A stretch of 64,000 bases of DNA, taken from Gammaproteobacteria bacterium. GTDB lineage: Bacteria; Pseudomonadota; Gammaproteobacteria; HK1. The notes beneath the pieces are model-generated. The model searched no databases and was not told the origin of the DNA. It saw nothing but the letters and a program-made list of their open reading frames with translations. The position numbers and the translations under genes were made by a program. Positions 26,152 to 36,981 of the stretch are shown piece by piece (positions within the stretch are counted from its first letter, which is position 1; the number at the start of each line of letters is the position of its first letter). The stretch is from contig JAJFJT010000003.1 in the NCBI GenBank assembly GCA_021773795.1, forward strand, positions 124,001 through 188,000. Reading direction: 5' to 3'.

Positions 26152-26940
26152 GTGACACGATTGTTGTTGATCGACGGTCTTAATTTTATCCGCCGGATCT
26201 ATGCGGCGGTACCGGCGCGTACGGATGAGAGCGCACATTTTGTGGGCTTTCTGGAATCCATCCGGGGTTCCCTGCGCCGGGCCTTATCCGAGGCTGATGC
26301 TAGCCATGCGGCTTGTGTCATGGAAGGGGAGGAACATCCATGGCGACGAGCCATCCATGCCACTTATAAGAGCGGTCGTTCGCCGATGCCGGAGGCATTG
26401 AAGGCGGGACTGCCGGAATTGGCACAGCTCTTTCAAGAGGAGGGGGTGGCTACCCTGGAATTTCCCAGGGAGGAGGCCATGGATATTTTGGCAACGGTGG
26501 CGGCCAAGCTGGCTGCCAGTGGAAATCAGGCGCTAATCCTCAGTACCAACCGCCATCTCTGCCAACTGTTGCGACCGGGCATCGAGATCCGCGATCATTT
26601 CGCGCGCTGTGCTTTGGACGTCGCCTATGTGCATGAGCATTTGGGGGTTTGGCCGCAACAACTTGGTGTCTTTTATGCACTTGCCGGCGACACTGCAGCC
26701 CATATCCCCGGCGTGAAGGGAATCGGGCGGAAATCAGCACTGCAATTGATTGAGCAGTATGGTGATCTTGATACCCTTTTTGCTGCGGCCAGCGAGATTC
26801 CAGGAAGAGTTGGAAAGCTACTGGCCGGTGGCAGGGAGATGGCGGAAATGTCCCTAGCTCTGGTTAGCCCGCGTGAGCAGCTTGAGTTGGGGATTAATCT
26901 CCGCCAGCTGCGTTACCGCCCCTCCACAGAGAGGGATTAG
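26152..26940 (+). CDS. xni: Xni-like 5'-3' exonuclease / flap endonuclease
   Basis: A 262-aa protein with GTG start. It has the PIN-like FEN fold: LLLIDGLNFIRRIYAA, VMEGEEHPWRRAIHATYKSGRSPMPE, AMDILATVAAKLA and the helix-hairpin-helix region GVKGIGRKSALQLIEQYGDLDTLF. The second acidic cluster usual in polymerase-type 5' nucleases is partly missing, as in E. coli Xni (ExoIX). It probably removes flaps in DNA repair. Confidence 0.85.
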   Translation: MTRLLLIDGLNFIRRIYAAVPARTDESAHFVGFLESIRGSLRRALSEADASHAACVMEGEEHPWRRAIHATYKSGRSPMPEALKAGLPELAQLFQEEGVATLEFPREEAMDILATVAAKLAASGNQALILSTNRHLCQLLRPGIEIRDHFARCALDVAYVHEHLGVWPQQLGVFYALAGDTAAHIPGVKGIGRKSALQLIEQYGDLDTLFAAASEIPGRVGKLLAGGREMAEMSLALVSPREQLELGINLRQLRYRPSTERD

Positions 26941-26947
26941 AGCTTCC

Positions 26948-27709
26948 TTAAGAAGAGGGCTCTTTCCCCACGGCCTTTAGCAACGGCGTGATCAGATCCA
27001 TGGGCAGGGGGAAGATGATGGTGGAGGACTGATCGCCAGCGATTTGGGTCAGGGTTTGCAAATAACGTAATTGCATGGCTTGCGGTTGTTTTGAGAGGGA
27101 TTCAGCTGCCAGCACCAGCTTTTCGGCCGCCTGCATTTCACCTTCGGCGTGGATGATCTTGGCGCGTCGGTCACGCTCGGCCTCCGCCTGCTTGGCGATG
27201 GCGCGAATCATGCTTTCATCGAGATCCACGTGTTTGATTTCCACATTGCTCACCTTGATGCCCCAGCCGTCGGTTTGGGCGTCGAGGATATGCTGGATAT
27301 CGCTATTGAGTTTTTCCCGCTCCGAGAGCATTTCGTCAAGATCATGCTGGCCGAGGACTGAGCGCAGGGTGGTCTGGGCCAGTTGGCTGGTGGCGGCGTA
27401 GAAGTGTTCGACGTTGATGATCGCCTTTTGCGGGTCCATGACGCGGAAGTAGAGCACCGCATTGACCTTGACCGAGACGTTGTCCTTGCTGATCACGTCC
27501 TGAGTGGGTACGTCATGGACGATGGTACGCAGATCAACGCGCTCCATCTGCTGGATTATCGGCACCACGATGATGAGTCCCGGGCCTTTGACCTTCCAGA
27601 AGCGCCCAAGGGTGAAGATCACTCCGCGCTCGTATTCTCTCAGCACCCGGAGCATGGACAGCAGCAGGGCCAGGACGATGGCGGCAATTACCAGGTAGAT
27701 GACGTTCAT
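26948..27709 (-). CDS. Slipin / stomatin-like SPFH membrane protein
   Basis: A 253-aa protein: one N-terminal membrane segment ([18 protein letters not shown]), then the band-7/SPFH domain with [54 protein letters not shown], and a coiled C-terminal helix rich in [23 protein letters not shown]. Slipins are partnered with NfeD proteases, and the NfeD gene ends one base before this start. Together they probably organise membrane domains. Confidence 0.95.
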   Translation of the reverse strand: MNVIYLVIAAIVLALLLSMLRVLREYERGVIFTLGRFWKVKGPGLIIVVPIIQQMERVDLRTIVHDVPTQDVISKDNVSVKVNAVLYFRVMDPQKAIINVEHFYAATSQLAQTTLRSVLGQHDLDEMLSEREKLNSDIQHILDAQTDGWGIKVSNVEIKHVDLDESMIRAIAKQAEAERDRRAKIIHAEGEMQAAEKLVLAAESLSKQPQAMQLRYLQTLTQIAGDQSSTIIFPLPMDLITPLLKAVGKEPSS

Positions 27710-27710
27710 T

Positions 27711-29123
27711 TCAGCTCTCCTCGAGGGAATGCAAAGTTTTTGTTTGATCTAAGGGCTCAACCTGCAGGATAAGGCCGTCCATGGCCGTAACGCGGATGGC
27801 TTGTTGTGCGCTCAACGGTACCGTTGTTCTGGCCTGCCAGAGTTCACCGCGAATATGCACGATACCCCGGCTTTCAAAGGCGCCATTACTTTCTCCGATA
27901 GCGCCCACCATCTCCTCGGTGCCGCTGACCACCGGTCGTGTACGTGCCTTCAGGGCCAAACCGACTACCAGCATGAAGAAGGCGGCGGTGGTCAGGGCAA
28001 CACCAAAGATCAGCGGCAGGGAGATACCAAAGCCCGGCACCGTGGTATCCATGAGGATGATGGAGCCGGCGATAAAGGCGATGACGCCGCCGATACCGAG
28101 CGCCCCGAAGCTGGGCATGAACATTTCACTCACCATGAAGATGATGCCCAGTAACAGCAGTGCCAGTCCGGCGTAGTTGACCGGTAGTACCTGGAAGGCA
28201 TAGAGGGCCAGCAGCAGGCAGATACCGCCGATGACCCCGGGCAGCACCACACCGGGATTGGCGAGCTCGAAGAACAGCCCATAGACTCCCAGCAACATGA
28301 GAATGTAGGCCACGTTGGGATTGGTGATGACGGCGAGGAATTCGGTCCGCCAGTCGGCTTTGATCTCCAGTACAGATAGCGTTTTGCTGGCAAGTTTTAG
28401 TACGCCCGCGCTGGTGTTGAGCTCACGGCCATCACTCTTTGCCAGCAGTTCCGGGATGTCTATGGCAATGAAATCAATGACATTCTTTTCCAATGCCTCG
28501 GCGGCCGACAGATTGGCGGCCTCACGTACTGCCTGTTCCGCCCACTCAATATTGCGTCCGCGCAAGCGCGCGAGCCCGCGTATATAGGCGACGGCATCGT
28601 TAATCACCTTGCGCTCCATGGCGTCCGCTGGTTTGGCTGCCTCTACCTTCTTGTCCTTATCGCCATCTTTGGCAGATTTTGGTTTTTCCACGGGTTTGGG
28701 TAGTGTCGGCGGGCTGGGGATGCCGCCAATACGTACCGGAGTGGCGGAACCCAGATTGGTGGCCGGGGCCATGGCGGCTATGTGGGCCGCATACATGATG
28801 TAGGTGCCGGCACTGGCCGCCCGCGAGCCGTTGGGGGACACATAGGCAGCCACTGGAATGGGAGAGGCAAGGATGTCGCGAATGATTTCGCGCATGGCCG
28901 TATCAAGGCCGCCGGGGGTGTCGATACGCAGGATGATCAGCTTGGCATCAGCCTTGACGGCACCTTCAATGCCACGCTTCAGATAGTCGGCAGTGGCCGG
29001 TCCTATGGCGCCTTTAACCTCAAGGAGATGTGCTTCACCCGTGTCACCCACAACCACATCAGGTGCCGCCCTGAGCAGGGCGGCACCCAACAGTGCCATT
29101 AGCAGAAATAGCCATCGAGCCAT
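27711..29123 (-). CDS. NfeD-family membrane serine protease (long form)
   Basis: A 470-aa protein with signal peptide ([20 protein letters not shown]). The ClpP-like protease domain (about 30-230) has IDTPGGLD and the nucleophile Ser104 in [12 protein letters not shown], with a candidate catalytic Lys in [10 protein letters not shown] Lys/Asp-rich linker (about residues 145-165) follows. Four to five membrane helices (about 260-400) and a C-terminal OB-fold NfeD domain ([15 protein letters not shown]) end the protein. It is coupled with the slipin gene. Confidence 0.94.
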   Translation of the reverse strand: MARWLFLLMALLGAALLRAAPDVVVGDTGEAHLLEVKGAIGPATADYLKRGIEGAVKADAKLIILRIDTPGGLDTAMREIIRDILASPIPVAAYVSPNGSRAASAGTYIMYAAHIAAMAPATNLGSATPVRIGGIPSPPTLPKPVEKPKSAKDGDKDKKVEAAKPADAMERKVINDAVAYIRGLARLRGRNIEWAEQAVREAANLSAAEALEKNVIDFIAIDIPELLAKSDGRELNTSAGVLKLASKTLSVLEIKADWRTEFLAVITNPNVAYILMLLGVYGLFFELANPGVVLPGVIGGICLLLALYAFQVLPVNYAGLALLLLGIIFMVSEMFMPSFGALGIGGVIAFIAGSIILMDTTVPGFGISLPLIFGVALTTAAFFMLVVGLALKARTRPVVSGTEEMVGAIGESNGAFESRGIVHIRGELWQARTTVPLSAQQAIRVTAMDGLILQVEPLDQTKTLHSLEES

Positions 29124-29191
29124 TCAACTACTCCGGTAGCTTGTCCTGCTACAAGCATAGTCCGAGGCAGGCTCTGGCGCGCGGGGGTGCT

Positions 29192-29208
29192 CTCCCGATA
29201 GTCGGGAG
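29192..29208. terminator. Hairpin downstream of acnA
   Basis: CTCCCGA TAG TCGGGAG, a perfect 7-bp stem. It lies between the acnA stop and the NfeD gene, both transcribed leftward. There is no U-tract on the acnA side, so it may act as a weak or Rho-assisted terminator. Confidence 0.4.
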
Positions 29209-29217
29209 CGCTTTGCC

Positions 29218-31878
29218 TCAGGCGGCTAGTTGCCTCAACACGTAGTGGAGGATGCCGCCGTGCTGGTAGTACTCCCATTCCTTGGGGGTATCGATGCGTA
29301 CCTGTGCGGTAAACTGCTTTTCCGTGCCGTCCTCGGTGCGTACACGGACGGTTACCTCGGTCGCGCCATCGCCAAAGCCTTTCAGATCATAGCTTTCAGT
29401 GCCTGTGAGTCCCAGGGACTGGGCATTTTCGCCATCGGGAAATTGCAGTGGCAGTACGCCCATGCCTACCAGATTAGAGCGGTGAATACGCTCGTAGCTC
29501 TCGGCGATAACCGTCTTGACGCCCAGCAGGCGGGTACCTTTGGCGGCCCAGTCGCGGGAGGAGCCACTGCCGTATTCCTTGCCGGCGAGAATTATCAGTG
29601 GGATCTGCTCCTGCTGGTAACGCATGGCGGCATCATAGATGCTCATCTGTTCGCCGGAGGGCTGATGCAGGGTCCAGCAACCTTCGGTGCCTGGTGCCAG
29701 CAGGTTGCGCAGGCGGATATTTGCGAAGGTGCCGCGCATCATCACCTCGTGATTGCCACGGCGGGAGCCGTAGGAGTTGAAATTGACCGGGTCAACGCCC
29801 TGGGCCACCAAATACTGGCCGGCCGGACTATCGGCCTTGATAGCACCGGCGGGAGAAATGTGGTCCGTGGTGATGCTGTCGCCAAGCAGGGCCAGTACGC
29901 GGCAGCTGCCGATCTGCTCGATTTCTCCGGCCTTGGCGGCCATACCCTGGAAGTAGGGCGGATTCTTGATGTAGGTGGAGCTGTCATCCCATTCAAAGCG
30001 GCCGCTGGTGGCCACCTCAATGCCAGCCCAGCGTTGATCTCCGTCAAAGATATGCGCGTAAGTCTGGCGAAACATTTCGGAGGTAACGTGGCTCATGGCC
30101 TCGCTCACCTCTTGTTGCGTCGGCCAGAGATCCTTCAGGAACACTTCGCTGCCATCCTCGGCAGTGCCAATGGCAGCCTGCGCCAGGTCGTGGCACATGG
30201 TGCCGGTGAGCGCATAGGCGACCACCAGCGGCGGAGAGGCGAGGAAATTCATTTTGATATCGGCATGAATCCGGCCCTCGAAGTTACGGTTGCCGGAAAG
30301 CACCGACGAGACCACCAGATCTCCTTCGTGGATGCCTTTGCCAACGGCCTCGGGCAATGGCCCGGAGTTGCCAATACAGGTCGTGCAGCCGTAGCCCACC
30401 ACATGAAATCCAAGGGCCGCCAGATCCTCCAGCAGGCCTGCCTTGCGCAGATATTCCGTTACCACCAGCGAGCCGGGGGCGAGGCTGGTTTTGACCCAGG
30501 GTTTCACCTGCAGGCCAAGACGGCGGGCCTTGCGGGCCACCAGGCCGGCGGCCATGAGTACCGCCGGATTGGAGGTGTTGGTGCAGGAGGTAATGGCGGC
30601 TACCACGATGGCGCCATCTTTCAACTCATGATTTGTACCGCTCAGCTTTACCGCGACGCTCTTGGATGGTGCGTCACCACGTAACTCCTTCACGGTTTGC
30701 TGCACCGTGGATGCGGCATCGGTCAGGCTAATGCGATCCTGGGGACGGCGGGGACCTGAGATGCTCGGCACTACATCGGCCAGATCCAGCTCCAGTACGT
30801 CGGTGTATTCTGCCTCACTATCACCTGCTTGCCGGAACAGGCCCTGGGCACGGGCGTAATCTTCCACCAGAGCCACCTGCTCGTCGGAGCGACCGCTAAG
30901 GCGCAGGTAGCGCAGGCTTTCCTCGTCTACCGGGAAGATGCCGCAGGTGGCGCCATATTCCGGCGCCATATTGGCGATGGTAGCCCGGTCTGCCAGGCTT
31001 AGTTGATCAAGCCCTTCACCGAAGAATTCGGCAAATTTCCCGACTACGCCCTTGGCGCGCAGCATCTCGACGATGATGAGCACCAGATCTGTAGCGGTGG
31101 TGCCTTCAGGCAGGCTGCCCTTGAGGCGGAAACCCACCACTTGAGGAATGAGCATGGTGACTGGCTGGCCAAGCATCGCGGCTTCTGCCTCAATACCACC
31201 CACACCCCAGCCAAGCACACCGATGCCATTGATCATGGTGGTGTGGGAATCAGTGCCCACCACGGTATCCGGATAGGCTTGGGTCATGTCGCCACCATCG
31301 GCTGCCCCAAACACCACGCGGGCGAGATATTCCAGATTGACCTGATGGACAATGCCGGTATCTGGTGGCACCACGCGGAAATTGGAAAAGGCACCCTGAC
31401 CCCAGCGCAGAAAACCATAGCGTTCCTGGTTGCGCTCGAATTCAATTTCAGCGTTTTTCTCAGCGGCATCGGCACTGCCGTAGTTATCCACCTGTACCGA
31501 GTGGTCGATAACCAGTTCGGCGGGTGCCAGCGGGTTGATGAGTGCCGGGTCACCGCCCAGTTCGCCCATGGCATCGCGCATGGCCGCCAGATCCACTACC
31601 GCGGGGACGCCAGTGAAATCCTGCAGAATCACCCGCGCCGGGGTGAAGGCGATCTCCCGGGACGGCTCTGCCTGCGCATCCCATCCCGCCAGCGCCTCCA
31701 CGTCCCCGGCGCTCACCGCCACGCCATCCTCATGGCGCAGCAGATTTTCCAGCAGGATTTTCAGGGAATAGGGGAGACGTCCCAGGTCAAATCGGTCGGC
31801 GAGGCTATCGAGGCGGAATATCTCGTAGTTTTTGTTCCCGGATTTCAGGGTGGAACGGGCATTGAAGCTGTTAGACAT
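29218..31878 (-). CDS. acnA: Aconitate hydratase A
   Basis: An 886-aa TCA enzyme (citrate to isocitrate) of the AcnA/IRP type. [4Fe-4S] cysteines are in [15 protein letters not shown] and [13 protein letters not shown]. Other signatures are [79 protein letters not shown] and [15 protein letters not shown]. Length is normal. The gene is transcribed away from the radical SAM gene and close to the other TCA genes. Confidence 0.97.
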   Translation of the reverse strand: MSNSFNARSTLKSGNKNYEIFRLDSLADRFDLGRLPYSLKILLENLLRHEDGVAVSAGDVEALAGWDAQAEPSREIAFTPARVILQDFTGVPAVVDLAAMRDAMGELGGDPALINPLAPAELVIDHSVQVDNYGSADAAEKNAEIEFERNQERYGFLRWGQGAFSNFRVVPPDTGIVHQVNLEYLARVVFGAADGGDMTQAYPDTVVGTDSHTTMINGIGVLGWGVGGIEAEAAMLGQPVTMLIPQVVGFRLKGSLPEGTTATDLVLIIVEMLRAKGVVGKFAEFFGEGLDQLSLADRATIANMAPEYGATCGIFPVDEESLRYLRLSGRSDEQVALVEDYARAQGLFRQAGDSEAEYTDVLELDLADVVPSISGPRRPQDRISLTDAASTVQQTVKELRGDAPSKSVAVKLSGTNHELKDGAIVVAAITSCTNTSNPAVLMAAGLVARKARRLGLQVKPWVKTSLAPGSLVVTEYLRKAGLLEDLAALGFHVVGYGCTTCIGNSGPLPEAVGKGIHEGDLVVSSVLSGNRNFEGRIHADIKMNFLASPPLVVAYALTGTMCHDLAQAAIGTAEDGSEVFLKDLWPTQQEVSEAMSHVTSEMFRQTYAHIFDGDQRWAGIEVATSGRFEWDDSSTYIKNPPYFQGMAAKAGEIEQIGSCRVLALLGDSITTDHISPAGAIKADSPAGQYLVAQGVDPVNFNSYGSRRGNHEVMMRGTFANIRLRNLLAPGTEGCWTLHQPSGEQMSIYDAAMRYQQEQIPLIILAGKEYGSGSSRDWAAKGTRLLGVKTVIAESYERIHRSNLVGMGVLPLQFPDGENAQSLGLTGTESYDLKGFGDGATEVTVRVRTEDGTEKQFTAQVRIDTPKEWEYYQHGGILHYVLRQLAA

Positions 31879-32114
31879 GGAGGGGATCTCCGATTAGGCA
31901 AAAATGGGCGTGTACTCGGGAATCCCGAGCGAGATAAAAAGTGGAATTATAGCGGATTGGTGGGGGTGATTGGGTCCTCGGATTCAGGCGACAGGCTGGC
32001 CGAGCGGTCACGCCGTAGCCCTCGGTTGAAAAAATCACACGCTATAGATCTGGAGCTTGTCATGACGGGGTGGTAGTTTGGGATCTGCTGCCACAATGGA
32101 TGAGGGCAATCACG

Positions 32115-33884
32115 ATGGGTACTTCCCGCTTTCTGCTTGAGTTGATCAAACCATCACATTATGACGACGATGGTTATGTCATTCAGTGGTGGAAGGCATG
32201 GATTCCCTCGAATTCGCTGTCCAGTGTCTACGGACTGGCGCTCGATGCCATTGATCGCCATGTCCTGGGACCTGATGTGCACATTGAGGTCGAGGCTTAT
32301 GACGAGACCAACACGGTCATTCCAAGCAAGCGGATTATCCGCCGGTTCCAGGCCAATGATAATCAAGGAATCGTGTGTCTCGTGGGTGTGCAGACCAATC
32401 AATACCCACGGGCACTGGATATTGCCCGCGAGTTTCGCCAGGCCGGTATCCCGGTAGCGATTGGCGGTTTCCATGTCAGTGGCTGCATGGCTATGTTGCC
32501 GGAGCTGCCGCAAGAGTTGCAGGCAGCACTGGAAATGGGAATTACCTTATACGCAGGGGAGACTGAAGGGCGCCTGGATGATTTTCTGGCGGCTGCCCAT
32601 GAACATCGGTTGGAGCCCGTCTACAATCATCTGTCGGCCCTTCCCAGCCTGCAGACCCAACCCACCCCCTTCCTGCCGGAAAAAAATATTCGCCGATACG
32701 CTGGCGCTTTAGGCTGTTTCGATGCCGGCAGAGGCTGCCCATTTACCTGTAGTTTTTGCACGATTATCAACGTGCAGGGCCGCAAGTCCCGCTTTCGCGA
32801 CGCGGATGACATTGAACGGCTGATCCGTGCGCATGCTGCGCAGGGCGTCGAACGCTACTTTATTACCGACGACAACTTTGCCCGTAACAAAAACTGGGAA
32901 GCAGTCTTCGACCGCATAATCGATATGCGCGAACGAGAGGGATTTAATACCAATTTCATAATTCAGGTCGACACCCTGTGTCACAAGATCCCAAATTTCG
33001 TAACCAAGGCTTCGCGAGCCGGATGCAAGCGGGTATTTATCGGTTTGGAGAACATCAATCCGGATAGCCTGAAAACCGCATCCAAGGGGCAAAACCACAT
33101 TACCGAGTACCGAACCATGCTGCAGGCATGGCGTCAGGCGGGCGTCATCACGTATTGCGGATACATTCTCGGCTTTCCCACGGATACCCCGGAGAGCATC
33201 GAAAGGGATATACGCATCATCCAGCGTGAACTGCCGTTGGATATGCTGGAGTTCTTTATTCTCACTCCGTTGCCTGGTTCATTGGATCACCAGGCCTTGC
33301 ACCAGCAAGGCGTCTGGATGGATCCTGATATGAACAAGTATGACCTGGAACACGTCACCACGGCGCATCCGACGATGTCAGCCACGCAACTGGAGGAGGT
33401 TTACGACAACGCCTGGCATCTCTATTACTCTTGGGAACATATTGAAACGCTGTTCAAGCGTGGTGTGGCATCGGGTGTCAAGCCAGCCAGACTGGCATCA
33501 ATGATCTTCAGTTTCTATGGCAGTTACGTATACGAGAAACTCCATCCGCTACAAAGTGGCGTTTACCGGCGCAAGATCCGTACTCAGCGTCGTTACGGTC
33601 TGCCGCGTGAAAACCCCTTGGTGTTTTATCCTCGGCGGCTGTGGGAAATCTTAAGCAGTTACCTTCCGGGCTTCTGGTTTTTCTGGAAGCTGACAAAGAT
33701 GCGCAAACGCATCCAGCATGACCCGCGGTACCGCAACTACAGCGATGTGGCGCTCACCCAGGCAAAGACCGCTAACGCCGAGCATCTGGAACTGTTCGAA
33801 GTCACCGAAGCGGCGCGCAAGAACGTGGCCAAGGTTAAGGCACGCCAGGAGAGGGCTCGCAAAGCCAAGTCTAAAGCTGGGTGA
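32115..33884 (+). CDS. B12-binding-domain radical SAM protein
   Basis: About 589 aa. The N-terminal half resembles a cobalamin-binding Rossmann domain (IVCLVGVQTNQYPRALDIAREF, GIPVAIGGFHVSG) but lacks the DxHxxG motif, so B12 may not be bound base-off. The radical SAM centre is CPFTCSFC (Cys208, 212, 215), followed by FRDADDIERLI, FITDDNFARNK and GLENINPDSLK. The C-terminal part is rich in aromatic residues and ends in a Lys/Ala-rich tail. The start at 32115 has GAGGG upstream. Substrate unknown; no partner gene is adjacent. Confidence 0.83.
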   Translation: MGTSRFLLELIKPSHYDDDGYVIQWWKAWIPSNSLSSVYGLALDAIDRHVLGPDVHIEVEAYDETNTVIPSKRIIRRFQANDNQGIVCLVGVQTNQYPRALDIAREFRQAGIPVAIGGFHVSGCMAMLPELPQELQAALEMGITLYAGETEGRLDDFLAAAHEHRLEPVYNHLSALPSLQTQPTPFLPEKNIRRYAGALGCFDAGRGCPFTCSFCTIINVQGRKSRFRDADDIERLIRAHAAQGVERYFITDDNFARNKNWEAVFDRIIDMREREGFNTNFIIQVDTLCHKIPNFVTKASRAGCKRVFIGLENINPDSLKTASKGQNHITEYRTMLQAWRQAGVITYCGYILGFPTDTPESIERDIRIIQRELPLDMLEFFILTPLPGSLDHQALHQQGVWMDPDMNKYDLEHVTTAHPTMSATQLEEVYDNAWHLYYSWEHIETLFKRGVASGVKPARLASMIFSFYGSYVYEKLHPLQSGVYRRKIRTQRRYGLPRENPLVFYPRRLWEILSSYLPGFWFFWKLTKMRKRIQHDPRYRNYSDVALTQAKTANAEHLELFEVTEAARKNVAKVKARQERARKAKSKAG

Positions 33885-33950
33885 ACAAACACAAAGGTAG
33901 GAGTGGCTTACTCCGCTCGACGCTCGACGAAAAGGCACAAGACAAGACCT

Positions 33951-34022
33951 GACCCTGATGTGTGACCCTGATGTGGACCCTGATGTGCTGTGACCCTGAT
34001 GTGCTGCTGATGTGCTGATGTG
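33951..34022. repeat. Degenerate tandem repeat, unit GACCCTGATGTG
   Basis: Four copies of GACCCTGATGTG spaced by T or CTGT, followed by shorter CTGATGTG units. It looks like replication-slippage expansion of a REP-type sequence. It is not a CRISPR because the units are adjacent and lack spacers. Confidence 0.8.
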
Positions 34023-34035
34023 TAAGTTTTCAGAA

Positions 34036-34194
34036 ATGTACAACGAAAAAGCGCATTACTTTGGATTGATTCTCATTGCAACAGGAGTCCTTTTGCTTCT
34101 GTATTCCGGGCATTCATTCCTCTTGGATGCGCTACCTATTCTGTTCATCGCGTCTGGAAGCATACTCGTGGCGAAAGCTATTAAACGGGGGTGA
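34036..34194 (+). CDS. Possible small membrane protein (52 aa)
   Basis: A short frame starting MYNEKAHYFGLILIATG, with two hydrophobic stretches (LILIATGVLLLLYS and LLDALPILFIASGSILVA) and a basic end KAIKRG, as in small two-helix membrane proteins. There is no good ribosome site and no recognised family. It lies between the tandem repeat and a GGGGACACAATACTCAATTCC sequence of the kind seen near REP-associated transposase genes. It could be chance. Confidence 0.35.
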   Translation: MYNEKAHYFGLILIATGVLLLLYSGHSFLLDALPILFIASGSILVAKAIKRG

Positions 34195-34238
34195 GGAGTC
34201 GTAAAAATTAAGGGGACACAATACTCAATTCCTCCTCC

Positions 34239-35654
34239 CTAAAAATGAATAGCGCGCCCATCCACGGCCAACGCTGCTTCATGCAAAGTTTCGGCGAGGG
34301 TGGGGTGGGCGTGGATGGTGCGGGCGAGGTCTTCGGCGCTCGCGGAGAATTCCATGGCGGTGACCGCCTCAGCGACGAGTTCTGATGCCTGGGCACCGAA
34401 GATGTGGACGCCAAGGATTCGGTCGGTTTTGCTGTCGGCGAGAATTTTTACCATACCTTCGGTTTCTCCAGCGCCCTGGGCACGACCACTGGCCAGGTAG
34501 GGGAAATTACCCTTACGGTATTTGGTTCCTGCGGCCTTCAGTGATTCCTCGGTTTCGCCTACACACGCAAGTTCCGGGTGGGTGTAGATCACGCCGGGGA
34601 TGCAGTCGTGGTCGATTTTGCTCGCTTGCCCGGCGATGGCCTCAGCCACTGCCACCCCTTCTTCCGATGCCTTGTGGGCGAGCATGGGGCCGGCGGTGAT
34701 GTCGCCAATGGCGTAGATCCCGGGGATATTGCTCAGCCCCTGGGCATTCACCGGTATACGGCCAGTCTGGTCCCGTTCCAGGCCGATTTCCTCGGCTCCT
34801 AATTGATCGCTCAGGGGCCGACGACCCACTGCAACTACCAGGCGGTCAAAGTCGAGCTTCTGTTCGCCTTCGGCGTCGCTATAGGTCACGGTGACCTTTT
34901 TGCCCTTTTTGCGGGTGCCACTAACGCGCGCACCAAGGCGGATATCCAGCCCCTGGGCGTTAAGGCTTTTACGCAACCCTGCGGCTACTTGTTGGTCGGC
35001 GGCAGGCAGGAAGGTATCCAGGGCTTCAAGTAGTACTACCTCGGAACCCAGCCGGCTCCAGACGCTGCCGAGTTCGAGGCCAATGACGCCGGCACCGACG
35101 ATACCAAGACGTTTGGGAACCCGGTTAAACATGAGTGCCCCGGCGGAATCCACGATGGTGTCGCCGTTAAGTGGTGCCGAGGGGATTTCCACCGGGGTGG
35201 AGCCCGTAGCGATGATGATGTTTGCCGCCTGCAAGGTCTCTTTTTTGCCATCGGCAAGGCTGACTTCCACCTGATTTTTCGGAAGCAGGCGAGCGTGACC
35301 ACAGAGGCTTGCCACCTTGTTCTTGCGTAGCAGCCCGGCGATCCCCTGGCCAAGATTGCGGATGATGGTTTCGCGGCGCTTTTGCATGGTGGCGAGATCG
35401 AGCTTTGCCCCGCTGACGGTGATGCCGTGGGCGGCAAAGTTGTGCTTCAGGTTGTGGTAATGGTGGGAGCTTTCCAGCAGTGCCTTGGAGGGGATACAAC
35501 CCACGTTGAGGCAGGTACCGCCGAGGACTGCTTTGCCGGATTCATCCTGCCACTTATCTACACAGACGGTTTTGAGCCCAAGCTGTGCACAGCGGATGGC
35601 CGCCACGTAGCCGCCTGGTCCCGCGCCGATTACTACGACATCAAAGTTGTTCAC
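34239..35654 (-). CDS. lpdA: Dihydrolipoyl dehydrogenase (E3)
   Basis: A 471-aa flavoprotein. FAD-binding GAGPGGYVAAIRCAQLG, the redox disulfide GGTCLNVGCIPSKALL, NAD-binding GAGVIGLELGSVW, YAIGDITAGPMLAHKASEEG, and the C-terminal dimer-interface HAHPTLAETLHEAAL with catalytic His-Glu are all present. It follows sucB on the minus strand by 25 bases and serves 2-oxoglutarate dehydrogenase. Confidence 0.97.
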   Translation of the reverse strand: MNNFDVVVIGAGPGGYVAAIRCAQLGLKTVCVDKWQDESGKAVLGGTCLNVGCIPSKALLESSHHYHNLKHNFAAHGITVSGAKLDLATMQKRRETIIRNLGQGIAGLLRKNKVASLCGHARLLPKNQVEVSLADGKKETLQAANIIIATGSTPVEIPSAPLNGDTIVDSAGALMFNRVPKRLGIVGAGVIGLELGSVWSRLGSEVVLLEALDTFLPAADQQVAAGLRKSLNAQGLDIRLGARVSGTRKKGKKVTVTYSDAEGEQKLDFDRLVVAVGRRPLSDQLGAEEIGLERDQTGRIPVNAQGLSNIPGIYAIGDITAGPMLAHKASEEGVAVAEAIAGQASKIDHDCIPGVIYTHPELACVGETEESLKAAGTKYRKGNFPYLASGRAQGAGETEGMVKILADSKTDRILGVHIFGAQASELVAEAVTAMEFSASAEDLARTIHAHPTLAETLHEAALAVDGRAIHF

Positions 35655-35679
35655 GATTTTTCCCTTTGTGCGGAGCAGG

Positions 35680-36903
35680 CTAGACTTCTAGCAACATTCT
35701 GCCCGGATCTTCCAGCGCATCCTTGATAGCCACCAGGAATTGCACGGCCTCACGTCCGTCGACGATGCGGTGATCGTAGGACAGCGCCAAATACATCATC
35801 GGACGGATGATGATTTCGCCGTCTTCTACCATGGGGCGTTGCTGGATCTTGTGCATGCCGAGGATGCCGCTCTGGGGCGGGTTGAGGATGGGGGTGGAAA
35901 GTAAGGAGCCGAAGACGCCACCATTGGAAATGGTGAAGGTGCCGCCGGTCATGTCTTCGATGCTCAGCGTGCCGTCTTTAGCCTTGGCCCCGAAGGCGGC
36001 AATATTGCTTTCTATCTGGGCGAAGGAGAGCTGATCCGCATCACGCAGTACCGGCACTACCAGACCGCGTGGAGAGCCCACGGCGACACCGATATCGCAG
36101 TAGTCATGGTAGACCGTATCGGAGCCGTCGATATAGGCGTTGATCTCGGGGAATTTAGCCAGTGCCAGCGTGGCGGCACGCACGAAGAAGGACATGAAGC
36201 CGAGGCGGGCGCCGTGTGTTTTTTCGAATTGATCGCGATGGCGTGCGCGCAGTTCCATCACCGGTTGCATATTGATTTCGTTGAAGGTGGTGAGGATCGC
36301 GGCGTTTTGCTGGGCGCTTAGCAGGCGTTCGGCAATGCGTGAGCGCAGGCGGGTCATAGGTACCCGGCGATCCTGGCGTTCGCCTGGGGCGGTGGGGGCT
36401 ACCACCACGGGTGCTGGAGTGGGTGCTGCTGCTGGCGGCGGTGTCGGTGGGGTTGCCTTAGTAGCTGCTTGTTGTTCCATATGGGCCAGTACATCGCCCT
36501 TGGTAAGACGCCCGTCTTTTCCAGTGCCGCTGATGGCTGCCGGGTCGAGCCCATGTTCCTCAACCAGCTTGCGAACCGCCGGGCTGAGTCTGGGGGCTGA
36601 TTCTGCGCTGGCAGCGGGTGCGTCCACTGCGGCTGTTGTGGTCGGGGCCGGGCTAGCCGCGGCACCCTCGGTATCGAGGTGGGCAAGGGCTTCTTCGCTC
36701 AGTGCAGTGTCGCCATTTTGCTTAAGCAGTTCCGTGAGTACTCCCGACTCGGGTGCCGGTACTTCCAGCACTACTTTGTCAGTCTCCAGCTCGATGAGGA
36801 TTTCACCCTGGGTGACGGCATCTCCCGCTTGTTTCTTCCATTCGATCAGGGTGGCGTCGGGAACGGATTCTGATAGTGCGGGTACCTTTACGTCGATGAT
36901 CAC
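35680..36903 (-). CDS. sucB: Dihydrolipoamide succinyltransferase (E2) of 2-oxoglutarate dehydrogenase
   Basis: A 407-aa E2 protein. One lipoyl domain has the lipoylated Lys in [13 protein letters not shown], then an Ala/Pro linker, a peripheral-subunit binding domain ([32 protein letters not shown]), a second Ala/Pro linker and the catalytic domain ending [19 protein letters not shown] (His/Asp active site). The gene lies between sucA and lpdA. Confidence 0.97.
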   Translation of the reverse strand: MIIDVKVPALSESVPDATLIEWKKQAGDAVTQGEILIELETDKVVLEVPAPESGVLTELLKQNGDTALSEEALAHLDTEGAAASPAPTTTAAVDAPAASAESAPRLSPAVRKLVEEHGLDPAAISGTGKDGRLTKGDVLAHMEQQAATKATPPTPPPAAAPTPAPVVVAPTAPGERQDRRVPMTRLRSRIAERLLSAQQNAAILTTFNEINMQPVMELRARHRDQFEKTHGARLGFMSFFVRAATLALAKFPEINAYIDGSDTVYHDYCDIGVAVGSPRGLVVPVLRDADQLSFAQIESNIAAFGAKAKDGTLSIEDMTGGTFTISNGGVFGSLLSTPILNPPQSGILGMHKIQQRPMVEDGEIIIRPMMYLALSYDHRIVDGREAVQFLVAIKDALEDPGRMLLEV

Positions 36904-36981
36904 GAGGTGCTTTTCCTTTTTGATTCGGAGTACACGGAGATGCGAAACACCGCATCCTTATTATGTGAGTTTCAGGAGGAT

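Noticed and set aside
29230-30684. 484-aa plus-strand frame, and another at 31003-32076
   Set aside because: Both are antisense shadows of acnA caused by codon bias.
33951-34022. Possible CRISPR array
   Set aside because: The units are contiguous and degenerate, with no spacers and no cas genes.
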